DNA of 64,000 nucleotides from Diploptera punctata (GCA_030220185.1 JASPKZ010003419.1:345501-409500); one strand, 5' to 3'; numbered from the stretch's first letter, positions 10,784-21,685 are shown. Notes: generated from the sequence alone by a model not told the origin. Translations and numbers: made by a program.

Positions 10784-11977
10784 ATGGACAAAGAAAAATT
10801 TAACAACAGTGTAAAATACTTGTTTATTTTATCACAGATTTTTGGTTTAACACCTATTTCACCATTCATAAAAAAATATAAGCAACATGAAAATTTGAAA
10901 GTTAAATGTCTCTACTTTGCTTGGAGTGTGTTTTGGATATTGCTAATGACTGTACTTGGATTTTATGTTACACATGTTTTAAGGGACATGTTCATAGAGG
11001 GGCCACTAAAACTAAGAATGATTATGTGCATTTCTTACAACGCCATGTTTTTGTCAAGTGTGGTCTTTTTAATAAACAACATCGCGAAAAGAAAGAACTT
11101 CCCAAAAATAATGAACACGTTTTGGAAGGTGGACAACACATTGATGCCAAGATGTGGTGTTCAGGTGTACGACAAGGATAAGTTGTGTTCCATTAAGTAC
11201 ATTACAGTCGTGTGTCTACTTTACATAGCTCTTAACGTCTCTGTTTGTGTTGCTTTTGGTAGCACAGCTATTTACAGCATTACATTCAATTTTACTGCAA
11301 ACCTGCCATTTCTCATCAGTGGAATTGTGAGCATACATTTCAATACTTTAGTCAAAAAACTAAACGAAAGATTAAGAATGATTAACAACATAATCGAAAA
11401 CTACAGAAAACATCACAAATCAAAATTCCCCAAATCAAAGACATCGAGAAGATATATAAAGATTGTTGAAGACATATCAGCAGTTTCAGTCATCAGACAA
11501 TTAGAACAAATTCAGCTGATACAAAGTGTTTATATTGATTTGTATAAAACCAAAGAACTGATAAATACCACGTATGGAATACCTATTGTTTTACAAATAA
11601 TAACATGTTACTTGCTGTCTGTATCAACAGTTTTCGATGGAATTGCTATTGCATCCAAAGGAACGGATGTATTAAAAGCTATTGCTGATGTGTTTGAACT
11701 TACGTACGTCTTTGTGTTGCTGGCGTGGATTTTGCTGAACTGTCATCAGACATCTGATGAAACTGGGAAGATAACTTCAAATGTCCAGAAACTGATAGTT
11801 AGATGTAATCTGCCCCAATATATACAGCATGAATCAAATATATGTCTGTCTATGATGAGAGATATGCCACTTGAGTTCACACCTTGTGGACTTGTCACTT
11901 TAAACTTGCCTTTTCTGTGCAGCACAGTTGGTGTGATCTTCACATACGTTGTGGTTATGGCACAGATGAATGACTAA
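10784..11977 (+). CDS. GrL4: gustatory receptor, intact
   Basis: A single open exon of 397 codons from the ATG shared with GrL1/GrL2 (MDKEKFNNSVKYLFILSQIF); an in-frame ATG 22 codons upstream is not conserved. GR proteins are seven-transmembrane ligand-gated cation channels, with an intracellular N-terminus, that sit in gustatory-neuron dendrites. Seen here: PISPF at about 24-28; hydrophobic segments near 42-66, 78-100, 138-158, 165-187, 265-290, 305-330 and 372-395; NFPKIMNTFWKVDN at about 105-118; the intracellular stretch SAVSVIRQLEQIQLIQSVYI; and PCGLVTLNLPFLCS. The ending TYVVVMAQMND is a variant of the GR signature TYhhhhhQF, with M for F. It is the only intact member of the MDKE subfamily here. 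The ligand is unknown. Confidence 0.93.
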   Translation: MDKEKFNNSVKYLFILSQIFGLTPISPFIKKYKQHENLKVKCLYFAWSVFWILLMTVLGFYVTHVLRDMFIEGPLKLRMIMCISYNAMFLSSVVFLINNIAKRKNFPKIMNTFWKVDNTLMPRCGVQVYDKDKLCSIKYITVVCLLYIALNVSVCVAFGSTAIYSITFNFTANLPFLISGIVSIHFNTLVKKLNERLRMINNIIENYRKHHKSKFPKSKTSRRYIKIVEDISAVSVIRQLEQIQLIQSVYIDLYKTKELINTTYGIPIVLQIITCYLLSVSTVFDGIAIASKGTDVLKAIADVFELTYVFVLLAWILLNCHQTSDETGKITSNVQKLIVRCNLPQYIQHESNICLSMMRDMPLEFTPCGLVTLNLPFLCSTVGVIFTYVVVMAQMND

Positions 11978-11999
11978 GGGTCGTATGTTAGAACATTAC

Positions 12000-12400
12000 T
12001 CTCTACTCAAATTACTTCCAATCACTAGTGAGCTGATTCACCGTGAGCAATTGCTGAGAACGAATTAACGGCCGACTTAACGGTCATGCACGAGAGTCGA
12101 CGTTTTCGTAATATTGGCAACGAATTACCCAGAATTCTCAGCGATAAAACCACTTCCGTTATTTTCATCTGCTATAGAGGAATGCATTTATGCTTGCATC
12201 CCGCAAATAATACCGTATACAAACACGTCTGCGACACGCAATATTACGCCGATTCTCCTGTTCTTCCAGTTGAATTCTTTGGTAGACTCTATCAAATTCC
12301 TCTTCTCCGTGTATACCGAAAACATGATCGAAGTCTTCAAGGTCCGACATCTTGGATAAATGTTGGATAAAGCAGCAAAGTACATCGATTACCATCGGTT
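12000..12400 (-). mobile_element. Possible DNA-transposon remnant with a short ORF
   Basis: A minus-strand ORF (ATG at 12350) reads MSDLEDFDHVFGIHGEEEFD, then an Arg-rich segment with RYYLRDAS. This loosely resembles the N-terminus of PIF/Harbinger (HARBI1-like) transposases, but the DDE catalytic domain is absent and the resemblance is weak. It could also be chance. Confidence 0.22.
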
Positions 12401-12654
12401 CCCGTTCGGTTCCCTTCGGGATTTTAATTTGAGTTGCTCATGTAAGGTACCTCCGCAGGTAGCTTACAAATTTAACCAATTATTATCGCATGAACAGAAT
12501 TCTGAGTAAGCAAAATCGTATTAGCATACAACTTGCTCAGCAGAGAAGGCATTTTACTGTCTAATGCGTCCAAACATGCGACCCTAAAAGTTCACCTGCC
12601 TTGAAGCAAACGTTTACCCATTCATTGCACAGGAAATATTTTATTTCACAAAAG

Positions 12655-12712
12655 TTATAACCCTAATGTTTATATTGACTTGCACAAAGCCAAGTAACTA
12701 TGTACGCAAAAA
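12655..12712 (+). pseudogene. Gustatory receptor scrap (mid-protein)
   Basis: GTTTATATTGACTTGCACAA, then AGCCAAGTAACT matches the VYIDLYKxKEL segment of GrL2/GrL4 (for example 11528-11560), with a stop replacing the Glu codon. Only about 55 bp survive before the RTE-B insertion. Confidence 0.5.
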
Positions 12713-12749
12713 CTATAATAAATAACTAACACATTGCTACTACTGACCT

Positions 12750-13255
12750 CGTAGTTTTATGGACGCTAGGACATAAGCTCTCCATACATTCACATACTGA
12801 ATGTTTCCTAATCATCGCCTGCATAATCTATTTCTCTCAAATCATGGCTAACATTATTCTCCCATCGCATTTTGAACCATCCCTTCTGGTTTTTATTCAG
12901 GGATTTTCTATGTCTTTTCCCATTCCTCATTCGTGCCAGATGCCCTACCCATCATAGTCTGGGAGATTAACTGTAATTATTACACAGGTTCCACATAAAG
13001 CTCGTATAACTCACTATTATATAATTCACTCTTTTCACCTGACATTTCGTATCTCTTTGCTCCAAAATTTTTTCTCATCACTTTATTCTCAAATACTCTT
13101 AATTCTTTCTTCTCGCTTAAAATAAGAGTCTATATTTCACGTCCTTATAATATAACTTTTATATATTTTCAGTTTATTTATTTTTTGAGAGACGTTGGGA
13201 CGATAAGACTCCATGAAATGCATATTCGTTTGAATTTACAGAATATAACCTATGT
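12750..13255 (-). mobile_element. RTE-B LINE 3' part (minus), interrupted
   Basis: The reverse complement of the family B RT tail includes the equivalents of RAWKLLVGKPEG, RLRWAGHVARMGN and VLRKIFGPKRDE in decayed form. It is split from its continuation at 13492-13712 by a LINE-E insertion. It lies upstream of GrL5. Confidence 0.75.
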
Positions 13256-13491
13256 TTTATGCTATTGTGTTATTATTTAATTGTAATATTTTTATTGTGC
13301 TTTCTTTATGTAATTGTAATGTTATTGCTGTTTTTGTTTATTTTTCTTTACACTAGTACCAATTATTACTTTATTGTAACGGACTGTCAACAGCACGTAC
13401 GGCTTACTGCCCGTGCGACCCATATTTGTAAATAATATTGTAAATATCTTACTTTTTTGTCTAATAAAGTCCTACTACTACTACTACTACT
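13256..13491 (+). mobile_element. LINE-E 3' end with (CTA)n tail
   Basis: It matches 49760-50030 and the reverse of 19511-19700: AACGGACTGTCAACAGCACG, then TACTGCCCGTGCGACCCATA, TCTAATAAAGTC and (CTA)n. It is 5' truncated and non-coding, inserted into the RTE-B fragment. Confidence 0.8.
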
Positions 13492-13712
13492 AGTTTCATT
13501 TTGCATCTCATTCATGTTTGGAATTATTGTCCGCAGGTATTTGAATTCAGCCACTTCTTCAAAATTTTCTCTCATTTGACGTTAAGTGACAATTTGCATT
13601 GTATAATGTATGTGTATGTGTGACCATATATCTAGTTTTATTGTTTTTTTACTTCCAGCTCAAATTTCTTGTTACTATATGTGTGTTGGCCTTTAATATC
13701 CCCTAGCTATTG
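13492..13712 (-). mobile_element. RTE-B continuation upstream of GrL5
   Basis: The reverse complement encodes the EEVAEFKYLGTI-like segment (13530-13575) and runs to the ADSEE-equivalent point near 13705, where homology stops just C-terminal to the YADD box. The same breakpoint occurs upstream of GrL6 and GrL13, so the insertion predates the receptor duplications. Confidence 0.7.
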
Positions 13713-13965
13713 CCTTAGTTATTAAAATTAATCTGAATTCATATAAATGCATAAAAGTGGATAATGTTTGATCTGCATCAAATCCAAGAAACCAAAACTG
13801 TCTGTTTTCTTCATAAATTACATATTGAATGGAATAATTTTTCAGGAATCCACGTATCCACGAACCCACAATTAAACTTAAATTAACTAGACAATACCAA
13901 AAAACACGTAATATTGACAATCACTCAATCTTTGTTCGCATTTAGCTGTTTCACATACCAAAAGC

Positions 13966-16437
13966 ATGAACCCTGACGACGAAATACACAACAGAACAAT
14001 AAAATATTGGTATATTTTATCAGAAATCTTCGGAATTTAACCTATTTCACCTTTCATCAGATATAAACAATATGAATCTTATAAAGTCAAAATTTTTTAC
14101 TTCTATTGGATATTAATTTGGGTTCAGTTAGTAGTTGTTATTGTTTCTTATGCCTCTTTCGTTTTGATAGACCTTCATTTTGAAGAATCGCTGAAACGAG
14201 ATCACTCTGTGTTGATGAGCCTTGTTTTCATAAACAACATTGTTCCTCGAAACAACTTCCCACAGATAATGTGCAAGTTCTGGAAAGTAGACAAGGCACT
14301 AATACCAAGATCAGGTGTCTCACTGTACTGGAAAGTGATATTAGACACACTTAAAGATATTGCAGTTTTGTCGGAGTTTAATTAATCATTGTTATCGGCA
14401 TTTGTTGCACTATTGGAGTTAAATCGTTAACAGACATATTAATTTACTCGGTTGAAAATATGCCAATGTTCATGAATGCTATAGTATTACCACAGTTCAA
14501 AACGTTTATTAAAAAAAAACTTTACGAATGATCGAAACTCGTCAACAATATCGTAACAAAATACACATCCTATCACCAGGCAAATGTAATCAAATCAAAA
14601 GCAAACAGATGACCAGTTCATTTCATTGAAGATACCGTGGATACTTCAGCGAAATCAATCTTCTGGCAATCAGTCAGTTGTTGAGAGGTGTATGCATGGA
14701 TCTCTTCAAAACAAAGACATTGGATGTTTAATACCAATCGTTCTTCAATTAGTGGCAACGCATATAAGTTGTGTTGTTGCTCTCTATTGGGGAATATTTG
14801 TTTTGTTCAGTTAAACACACCAACTGGTTCTTCAATTAGTGGCAACGTATATAAGTTGTGTTGTTGCTCTCTATTGGGGAATATTTGTTTTGTTCAGTTA
14901 AACACACCAACTGGTTCTTCAATTAGTGGCAACGCATATAAGTTGTGTTGTTGCTCTCTATTGGGGAATATTTGTTTTGTTCAGTTAACACACCAACTGG
15001 TTCTTCAATTAGTGGCAACGCATATAAGTTGTGTTGTTGCTCTCTATTGGGGAATATTTGTTTTGTTCAGTTAAACACACCAACTGGTTCTTCAATTAGT
15101 GGCAACGCATATAAGTTGTGTTGTTGCTCTCTATTGGGGAATATTTGTTTTGTTCAGTTAAACACACCAACTGGTTCTTCAATTAGTGGCAACGCATATA
15201 AGTTGTGTTGTTGCTCTCTATTGGGGAATATTTGTTTTGTTCAGTTAAACACACCAACTGGTTCTTCAATTGGTGGCAACGCATATAAGTTGTGTTGTTG
15301 CTCTCTATTGGGGAATATTTGTTTTGTTCAGTTAAACACACCAACTGGTTCTTCAATTAGTGGCAACGCATATAAGTTGTGTTGTTGCTCTCTATTGGGG
15401 AATATTTGTTTTGTTCAGTTAAACACACCAACTGGTTCTTCAATTAGTGGCAACGCATATAAGTTGTGTTGTTGCTCTCTATTGGGGAATATTTGTTTTG
15501 TTCAGTTAAACACACCAACTGGTTCTTCAATTAGTGGCAACGCATATAAGTTGTGTTGTTGCTCTCTATTGGGGAATATTTGTTTTGTTCAGTTAAACAC
15601 ACCAACTGGTTCTTCAATTAGTGGCAACGCATATAAGTTGTGTTGTTGCTCTCTATTGGGGAATATTTGTTTTGTTCAGTTAAACTCACCAACTGGTTCT
15701 TCAATTAGTGGCAACGCATATAAGTTGTGTTGTTGCTCTCTATTGGGGAATATTTGTTTTGTTCAGTTAAAACACACCAACTGGTTCTTCAATTAGTGGC
15801 AACGCATATAAGTTGTGTTGTTGCTCTCTATTGGGGATATTTTGTTTTGTTCAGTTAAACACACCAACTGGTTCTTCAATTAGTGGCAACGCATATAAGT
15901 TGTGTTGTTGCTCTCTATTGGGGAATATTTGTTTTGTTCAGTTAAACACACCAACTGGTTCTTCAATTAGTGGCAACGCATATAAGTTGTGTTGTTGCTC
16001 TCTATTGGGGAATATTTGTTTTGTTCAGTTAAACACACCAACTGGTTCTTCAATTAGTGGCAACGCATATAAGTTGTGTTGTTGCTCTCTATTGGGGAAT
16101 ATTTGTTTTGTTCAGTTAAACTCACCAATTGGATGATATTCTTTTTTTTATTAATAGTTTCTTACAATCTGTTGTTGTTAGCATATGTTTTGCTGAACTG
16201 TGACAATGGAACTGAAGAATCGGAGAAAATAACTAGATGCATTCAAGAAATTATAGCAAAATCCTAACTTTCCTAACGCAGTTGAACGCGATTTGATGAA
16301 GTTTGTGTCACAGGTGAAAGATATGACATTTGAATTCAAGCCATGTGGACTGTTTACGTTGAATTTGTCTCTTCTGTGCAGTACAGTGGGTGTGATTTGT
16401 TGTTATTCTTATACAATATTGAAAGAATACAATTGTT
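13966..16437 (+). pseudogene. GrL5: gustatory receptor pseudogene with an internal minisatellite
   Basis: It starts MNPDDEIHNRTIKYWYILSE, then TAA at 14038-14040 replaces the codon before PISPF. The receptor frame continues with NNFPQIMCKFWKVDKALIPR at about 14250-14310, a second stop at 14383, then LQLVATHISCVVALYWGIFV (TM5). That TM5 to post-TM5 segment is amplified 16 times (14741-16130) and each unit carries a TAA in receptor frame. The C-terminal part follows at 16135-16437 (VLLNCDNGTEESEKITRCIQ, KPCGLFTLNLSLLCSTVGVI) with frame breaks near 16262 and 16400. An unaltered locus would be about 1.2 kb. It is clearly non-functional. Confidence 0.92.
14741..16130 (+). repeat. 87-bp x16 minisatellite made of receptor TM5 coding DNA
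   Basis: The unit begins TTCTTCAATTAGTGGCAACG and ends in the CAGTTAAACACACCAACTGG region. The period is 87 bp (29 codons), with one-base indels near 14988, 15769 and 15836 and very few substitutions. In receptor frame a unit encodes LQLVATHISCVVALYWGIF followed by a stop. In another frame it reads open for up to 283 codons, which is an artefact of the period being divisible by three. Confidence 0.95.
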
Positions 16438-16554
16438 AGGAATATCATCAGCAGACGAACCAGGATTCTGGTGACTATCAACTAACAAAGTTGGAAATAT
16501 CCAAAATTTAATCATAATTTATTTGTAAAAGAGCATTTTTAATTCTTGAAAACA

Positions 16555-16648
16555 TAATACTCCTTAACTTTTCTCTTCCCTTAAAGTAAATTATCATGTT
16601 TCGCATACATATAACTGGGAGATAACAGTCTTCTATATTTTCAGTTCA
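16555..16648 (-). mobile_element. RTE-B fragment upstream of GrL6 (first piece)
   Basis: CCCTTAAAGTAAATTATCAT and the TATATTTTCAGTTCAA region match the reverse complement of the family B CETWTLTLREE to KLKIYKTI region. It continues after the 16649-17477 insertion. Confidence 0.7.
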
Positions 16649-17477
16649 AGGGGGTGATGGGTAAAAAATTGACCATTTAAGATCAAAATTGGCATTTTTG
16701 TTTGTTTTTTATACTAAAAAATGGCCTGTACTCTGATTTATATGTTGGCAAAGTTTCAGAGGCTAATGACGCTTCTAAGTGTCCTAAAGTGCTGATTAGG
16801 TCTGTATGTTACATATTGTATTTAAGCTGCAAGCAAATCTTTAAACTTGTTTTTCCACACTTTTATTTCCACTGCATTTGTGTACATTCAAAATTGAATG
16901 GAATTCACAAATTTTGTCCTAGAAGGTTAACATTTTTACTGCATGTTCTAAAACCAATGAATAACAAAGGAGTGCATGGGTTCCATGATTGAAGTAGTAT
17001 TTTATGAAATAAAAAATACAATGCATGCAATTTTTTTTTATAATTTCACGCAAGAGGTACAACATTTTTTTCCCCTTTGTATTCACATTATAAGAATTCA
17101 AATGCATGATGTTTTTTCTAAATATTTGAGGGGTCTTTAGCCACCACACCTACACAATTCCCTAGTAAAGCTGCAAGCATAGCATGAAAATGCTATGATT
17201 GCAGTGAAGGACCTGCCTTCGGGCAGAATTACTATGGATGGATGGATGAGGGGTCTTGTAAAAAATCAGACTTTTACTAAAACATTGTGGAACCCATTTA
17301 ATTATAATATATTCAATTTTTAAATATAATATTTAATAACTCATAAAATAAATAACTCACAAGAATGAAACTTAAACACATAATTATGTATTAAGCACTG
17401 AATGTTTATACAAAACATCAAGTCTCTAGCTCAAAACGTGCAGAAAAAAGAAATTTCACCCATCGCCCCCCCCCCTT
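16649..17477. mobile_element. DNA element with G-rich terminal inverted repeats
   Basis: The left end AAGGGGGTGATGGGT and right end ACCCATCGCCCCCCCCCCTT are inverse copies. The element separates two parts of one RTE-B fragment, so it is an insertion. The flank TTCA/TTAA may be a degraded TTAA target. No transposase ORF is seen. A partial SINE-c copy is nested inside. Confidence 0.65.
17143..17248 (+). mobile_element. SINE family c, 3' part
   Basis: ACCTACACAATTCCCTAGTA, then AAGCTGCAAGCATAGCATG and GGCAGAATTACTATGGATGG match the tail of the fuller copy at 61598-61918. It ends in (ATGG)n. Confidence 0.75.
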
Positions 17478-17757
17478 AATGTATTTGGAGAGAAGTTAGG
17501 ATGATAAAAGTTTATAATTCAGAGTAGAACCTATGATTAATTTCTTTGTGCATACCATTCGTGTTTGTAATAATTCTTCCTAGGTATTTGAATTCAGCCA
17601 CTTCTTAAAAGTGTTTTCTCATTTGTCATTAACTGTTCATTTAAAATATATAATGTATTTCTATGAGTGAACTTGTATTTAGTTTTATTGATGTTTAGTT
17701 GCTGTCCCAATTGCTTGGTGTTACGTGTCTGTTGGCTCATAGTATCTCCTCGCTATC
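17478..17757 (-). mobile_element. RTE-B fragment upstream of GrL6 (second piece)
   Basis: The reverse complement encodes the EFKYLGTI, NxQL and KKLGLEVNI-like segments and ends at the ADSEE equivalent (GCCGATAGCGAGG, about 17745-17757). It holds a single copy of the stretch that became a 19-unit array upstream of GrL13. Confidence 0.75.
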
Positions 17758-18042
17758 GGCTTAGTTATTAATTTTCTCTGCATTCGTTTAAATATTTAAA
17801 AAGTGGCTAACGTGCCTCTTGCATCACATTGTACAAAACAACCCTTTTTTTGTTTCATAAAATCTGTGTTGAATGTAATGTTAACTCTATAAAGCATCAG
17901 TGGAACATTTATCGAGATGTGTACGTATACACGAATCTACAATAATACTTTATTAATTAGACTCGTACAAGCAGTCACGAATTGCGGACAATGAAATTGA
18001 CGAAATGTTAGTTTGCACTTAGCTGTTTCACATATCAGAAGC

Positions 18043-19249
18043 ATGAACACTGACGAAGAACCTTTCAACACAACAATAAAATATTGGTATATTTTATCAC
18101 AAATTTTCGGACTTATACCTATTTCACCTTTCATCAAATTTAAAAATTCTGAATTTATAAAGTCAAATTTTTATACATATCTTGGACAATAATTTGGATT
18201 CTGTTAGTAATTGTTTTTGCTTGTTATGATTCTTTCATTGTGATAAATCTTTATGTTGAAAAATCGCCGAAACAAGGTTTTTCCATGTTGTTGAGTTATT
18301 GTTCCATGTATATGGCGTGTGTCATAAACTTAATAAACAATATTGTTTTTAGAAACAACTTCCCACAGATAATGTGCAAGCTATGGAGCGTGGACAAGAT
18401 ACTGATACCACGATCAGGTATCTCATTGTACCAGAAGGAGACATTCTATTCAATTAAAGACATCGCAGTGTTGTCGGTGTTTAATATAATCATCGTTATC
18501 GGTGTTTGTTGGACTTCTGGAGTTAAATCATTTACAGAAATATTATTTTACTCAGTTGAAAACATTCCATTGTTCATGAATGCTATAGTATTGATTCAGT
18601 TCAAATCGTTTGTTAAAAAACTTAACGAAAGATTAAAACTTGTTACGAAAATCTTAACGGGAAACACATTCTATCATCAGGAAAATTTAATTAAACCAAA
18701 AGCATCCAACAGAGCGATACGTTTCATTGAAGATGCCGCGTATACTTCAGCAGTATCAATCTTCAGGCAATCAGAAGATGTTCAGTTGATGAGAGATGTT
18801 TACATTGAACTCTTCAAAACGAAGACATTGGTTGTTTCCACGTATGCAATACCAATAGTTCTTCAATTACTGACAACGTATATAAGTTGTGTTGGAGCTC
18901 TCTATTGGGGAATATGTGCTCTGTTCAGCAAAACTGACCAATTGGATGCTATGCTTTATTTTCTAGTAGTTTCTTACACATTTATGTGTTATTAGCATAT
19001 GTTTTGCTCAACTGTGATAATGCAACTGAAGAACCGGAGAGCATAACTAGATGCATTCAAGAAATTATAGCAAACCCTAACTTTCCTAACACAGTTGAAC
19101 GCGATTTGATGAAGTTTGTGTCGCAGATGAAAGATATGACATTTGAATTTAAGCCATGTGGGTTGTTTACGTTGAATTTGTCTCTTCTGTGCAGCTCGTT
19201 AGGTGTGATTTGTACCTATGTTGTTATTCTTGTACAGTTGAAAGATTAG
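18043..19249 (+). pseudogene. GrL6: gustatory receptor with two frameshifts
   Basis: It starts MNTDEEPFNTTIKYWYILSQ with the conserved upstream context TTAGCTGTTTCACATATCAG. One base is missing near 18155 (AATTTATAAAG against AATCTTATAAAG in siblings). A second indel near 18985 separates the long ORF 18240-18995 from the last 87 codons. Otherwise the coding content is full length: NNFPQIMCKLWSVDKILIPR, SAVSIFRQSEDVQLMRDVYI, KPCGLFTLNLSLLCS and the ending TYVVILVQLKD. Recent inactivation or sequence error are both possible; as written it is a pseudogene. Confidence 0.88.
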
Positions 19250-19500
19250 AAATGTTAGCAATATCATCAGCAGACCAAACCAGGATTCTGGTGACTATCA
19301 ACTAACAAAGTTAGAAATGTCCAAAATTCAACCTTAGCTTATTCGTAAAAGATCATTCTTAATTCTTATAAAGTATTTTTTTATTATGGCACCATTAACA
19401 ACTGTAAAACACTGTGATTTATTTTACAATTATGTTACATAACTGTGCTATATTCGCATATTTTCATTATGTTTGCCATGGTAACAATATATATATATAT
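19250..19500. other. Shared 3' flank of the MNTDEE subfamily
   Basis: AATATCATCAGCAGACCAAA and the ACAACTGTAAAACACTGTGA segment recur after GrL7, GrL11, GrL12 and GrL13 in varying lengths. It is non-coding and co-duplicated with the receptors. It ends in a TA microsatellite. Confidence 0.7.
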
Positions 19501-19510
19501 ATTATACTAG

Positions 19511-20249
19511 TAATAATAGTAGTAGTGGGACTTTATTAAACAAAATGTAAGTTATTTACAATATTATTTACAAATATGGGTCGCACGGGCAGTAAGCCGT
19601 ACGTGCTGTTGACAGTCCGTTACAATAAAGCAATAATTGGTAATGGTATAAAGAAAAACAAAAAACAATAACATGACAATAACATAATAATACAATATCA
19701 TTATACACTAATTAAGTTATGTATAATTGTTAAGAATTAATGGTATTGCATTTCGATAACATGTATTTATTCATGAATGAGTGTTGTTCTTATTTTCCAC
19801 GTTTTGTCCAGAAATTTACCCAAGTTTATCCAATTTTCTGGATTTACCAATAACTCGTAGCATGCCAATCTTTCCCGATTTGAATTTAGAAATTTTCCGG
19901 TAATAACTGACGTCTCCAATATTCAAAATCATCACATTTTCCTAATATATGTATCTCATTTTCAAAGTTCCCGCACATTTGACATATTCGCACATCGTGA
20001 TCGTCGCTAATTTTTAGAAATTTCCATGCCCCTAACCTGAACCAAGCAAGCCCTGATCTCTCCTTAAATCCTAGGTTGAGTATATACGATTCTTTTCCCC
20101 AGACGTGTTTTAGGTCTCTTTGTAAACACAGTGAGCGTTTTCCTGTACATTCGGCGAAAGTATCTTGTTGGTTTATATCTAAGTACCTCCTCCTTATTTT
20201 TCTCCACACGTTCTTGCGATTTTCAGTCCCTTTTTCCCATAGTCAGCCC
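19511..20249 (-). mobile_element. LINE-E fragment with a 10-bp TSD
   Basis: The minus-strand ORF 20209-19886 is the C-terminal region of a LINE ORF2: MWRKIRRRYLDINQQDTFAE, then GFKERSGLAWFRLGAWKF and a zinc-knuckle-like CQMCGNFENEIHILGKCDDF. A 3' UTR and a (TAG)n/(TAA)n tail follow at 19511-19530. ATTATACTAG at 19501-19510 and 20250-20259 is the target duplication. The polymerase domain is absent. Clade not assigned. Confidence 0.8.
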
Positions 20250-20255
20250 ATTATA

Positions 20256-20795
20256 CTAGAAGTCCCGGCCACGCATTGCTGTGGCTAAGGTATACGTTAA
20301 AATTTTTAATTAAGTTGCTGTCTTTCAGCCAGATTACTTAAAACTAATACTTACACACGAAATTAATAATATTGAAAATAAAATAAACACTGAACACACT
20401 TAAATTATGAAATAATCAATATTTGTAATTCAATTGAAATTCGAGGTTGCAACAAAAAGCACAGCCATCTGGATCTCTCTTTGTTAAATAATAAACCAAT
20501 TACCTTACCAAATTACCTTACACCGCCATCTGTTAGAATCGTATGAAACTCACAGATAATTACACCGCCATCTGTTAGAATCGTATGGAACTCACAGATA
20601 ATTATAACTCTTTGTTAAATAATAAACAAATAATTTGCAATAAAAAATAATGCGACTATAAATTTAGTTATAAACTACCCTAAGTCTCAAGTTGGATCAA
20701 ACTGCACACAGTGTGCAAAATGTTATTAAAAACGGTTCAGTAGTTTAGGATTCCATCGCGGACAAACAACGTGACACGAAATTTTTATGTATTAA

Positions 20796-20797
<2 letters not shown>
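20256..20797 (-). mobile_element. Non-autonomous Helitron-like element
   Basis: On the minus strand the 3' end has the hairpin GCCACAGCAATGCGTGGC, then CGGGACTTCTAG, that is CTAG followed by T, as expected for Helitron 3' ends (hairpin plus CTRR, insertion between A and T). The 5' region TTTCGTGTCACGTTGTTTGT matches the + copy at 34871-35279. It has no Rep/helicase ORF. A long (TG)n/(GA)n microsatellite adjoins its 5' end. Confidence 0.65.
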
Positions 20798-20851
<54 letters not shown>

Positions 20852-20865
20852 ATATGTGTGTGTGC

Positions 20866-20904
<39 letters not shown>

Positions 20905-20905
20905 C
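20798..20905. repeat. Compound microsatellite (TA)n(TG)n(GA)n
   Basis: Over 100 bp of dinucleotide repeats beside the Helitron 5' end. A similar TA/TG tract occurs at the equivalent place after GrL13 (47162-47220), so the tract predates the Helitron. Confidence 0.9.
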
Positions 20906-21409
20906 ATATTAATAATTTAGTGTTTTCATCAGTATTTCACTCACAATTTTCAATGTTTATGTTAACAATGTCATTACTAGTTGAATTGCTCATTGCTAAA
21001 AGGTCATTTTTCCAATACAGCTAACTGCAAATGTCACTGCTAGGAGACCCTCTATCCTGGAGCAAAGGCACTTTATAATGGAAATAGAGATGCAATGAAC
21101 AAGGCACGTCATTATGTCTTGAGGAAGGTCCTTTAAGCACAGAAGAATATATATTATGTCCTTATGGTTATTACGTAAGAATGTTAAATATATAGTTAAC
21201 TCATTTCTTGTAAAAATAACGGAAGAAGAGCCTTTAGTAATGACCAAAAGGTATTAAATAATATTTAAACTATTAAAAAGGTGTTGTAGATATACAATGT
21301 AATTATTTATGTTTATTGCAATTTAGATGTAAGACTAATTTTCGACCTTTTTAACTTGGATGAGTGGCAGATAAGCGCTTACGGCCCTAACTGTGCCAGA
21401 TAAAATAAA

Positions 21410-21450
<41 letters not shown>
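20906..21450. other. Distal 3' flank with LINE tail and (TTA)n
   Basis: The segment CATTGCTAAAAGGTCATTTT to about 21250 recurs near 43405, 47385 and 54030. It is followed by a LINE 3' end (GAGTGGCAGATAAGCGCTTA, then GCCAGATAAAATAAAG) and (TTA)n at 21411-21450. No gene is present. Confidence 0.7.
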
Positions 21451-21454
<4 letters not shown>

Positions 21455-21685
21455 TTAGATGTGGAAAATATCCCTCTACATCTCCTCGGATATCGTAACT
21501 CCTCATTTATTTATATCCGTGTTGAACGCAATATTATCTCAATAATATTAGTAAACGGAATACCTATCCACACATACATGAATAAACCATTATAATTAAC
21601 TAGTCACGTACGAACAGTCACGTGATGCTGACCATGAAATTGAAACCAAGCTAGTTCGGATTTAGCTGTTTCACATATGAAAAGC

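Noticed and set aside
10784..11977. Odorant receptor instead of gustatory receptor
   Set aside because: The TYhhhhhQF-type C-terminus, the PCGLFTLNL block and the single-exon 400-residue format fit GRs better; ORs have a different conserved C-terminal region.
14945..15796. 283-codon ORF with a 29-residue Cys-rich repeat
   Set aside because: It is the wrong frame of the 87-bp array; it stays open only because the period is a multiple of three. The receptor frame has a stop in every unit.
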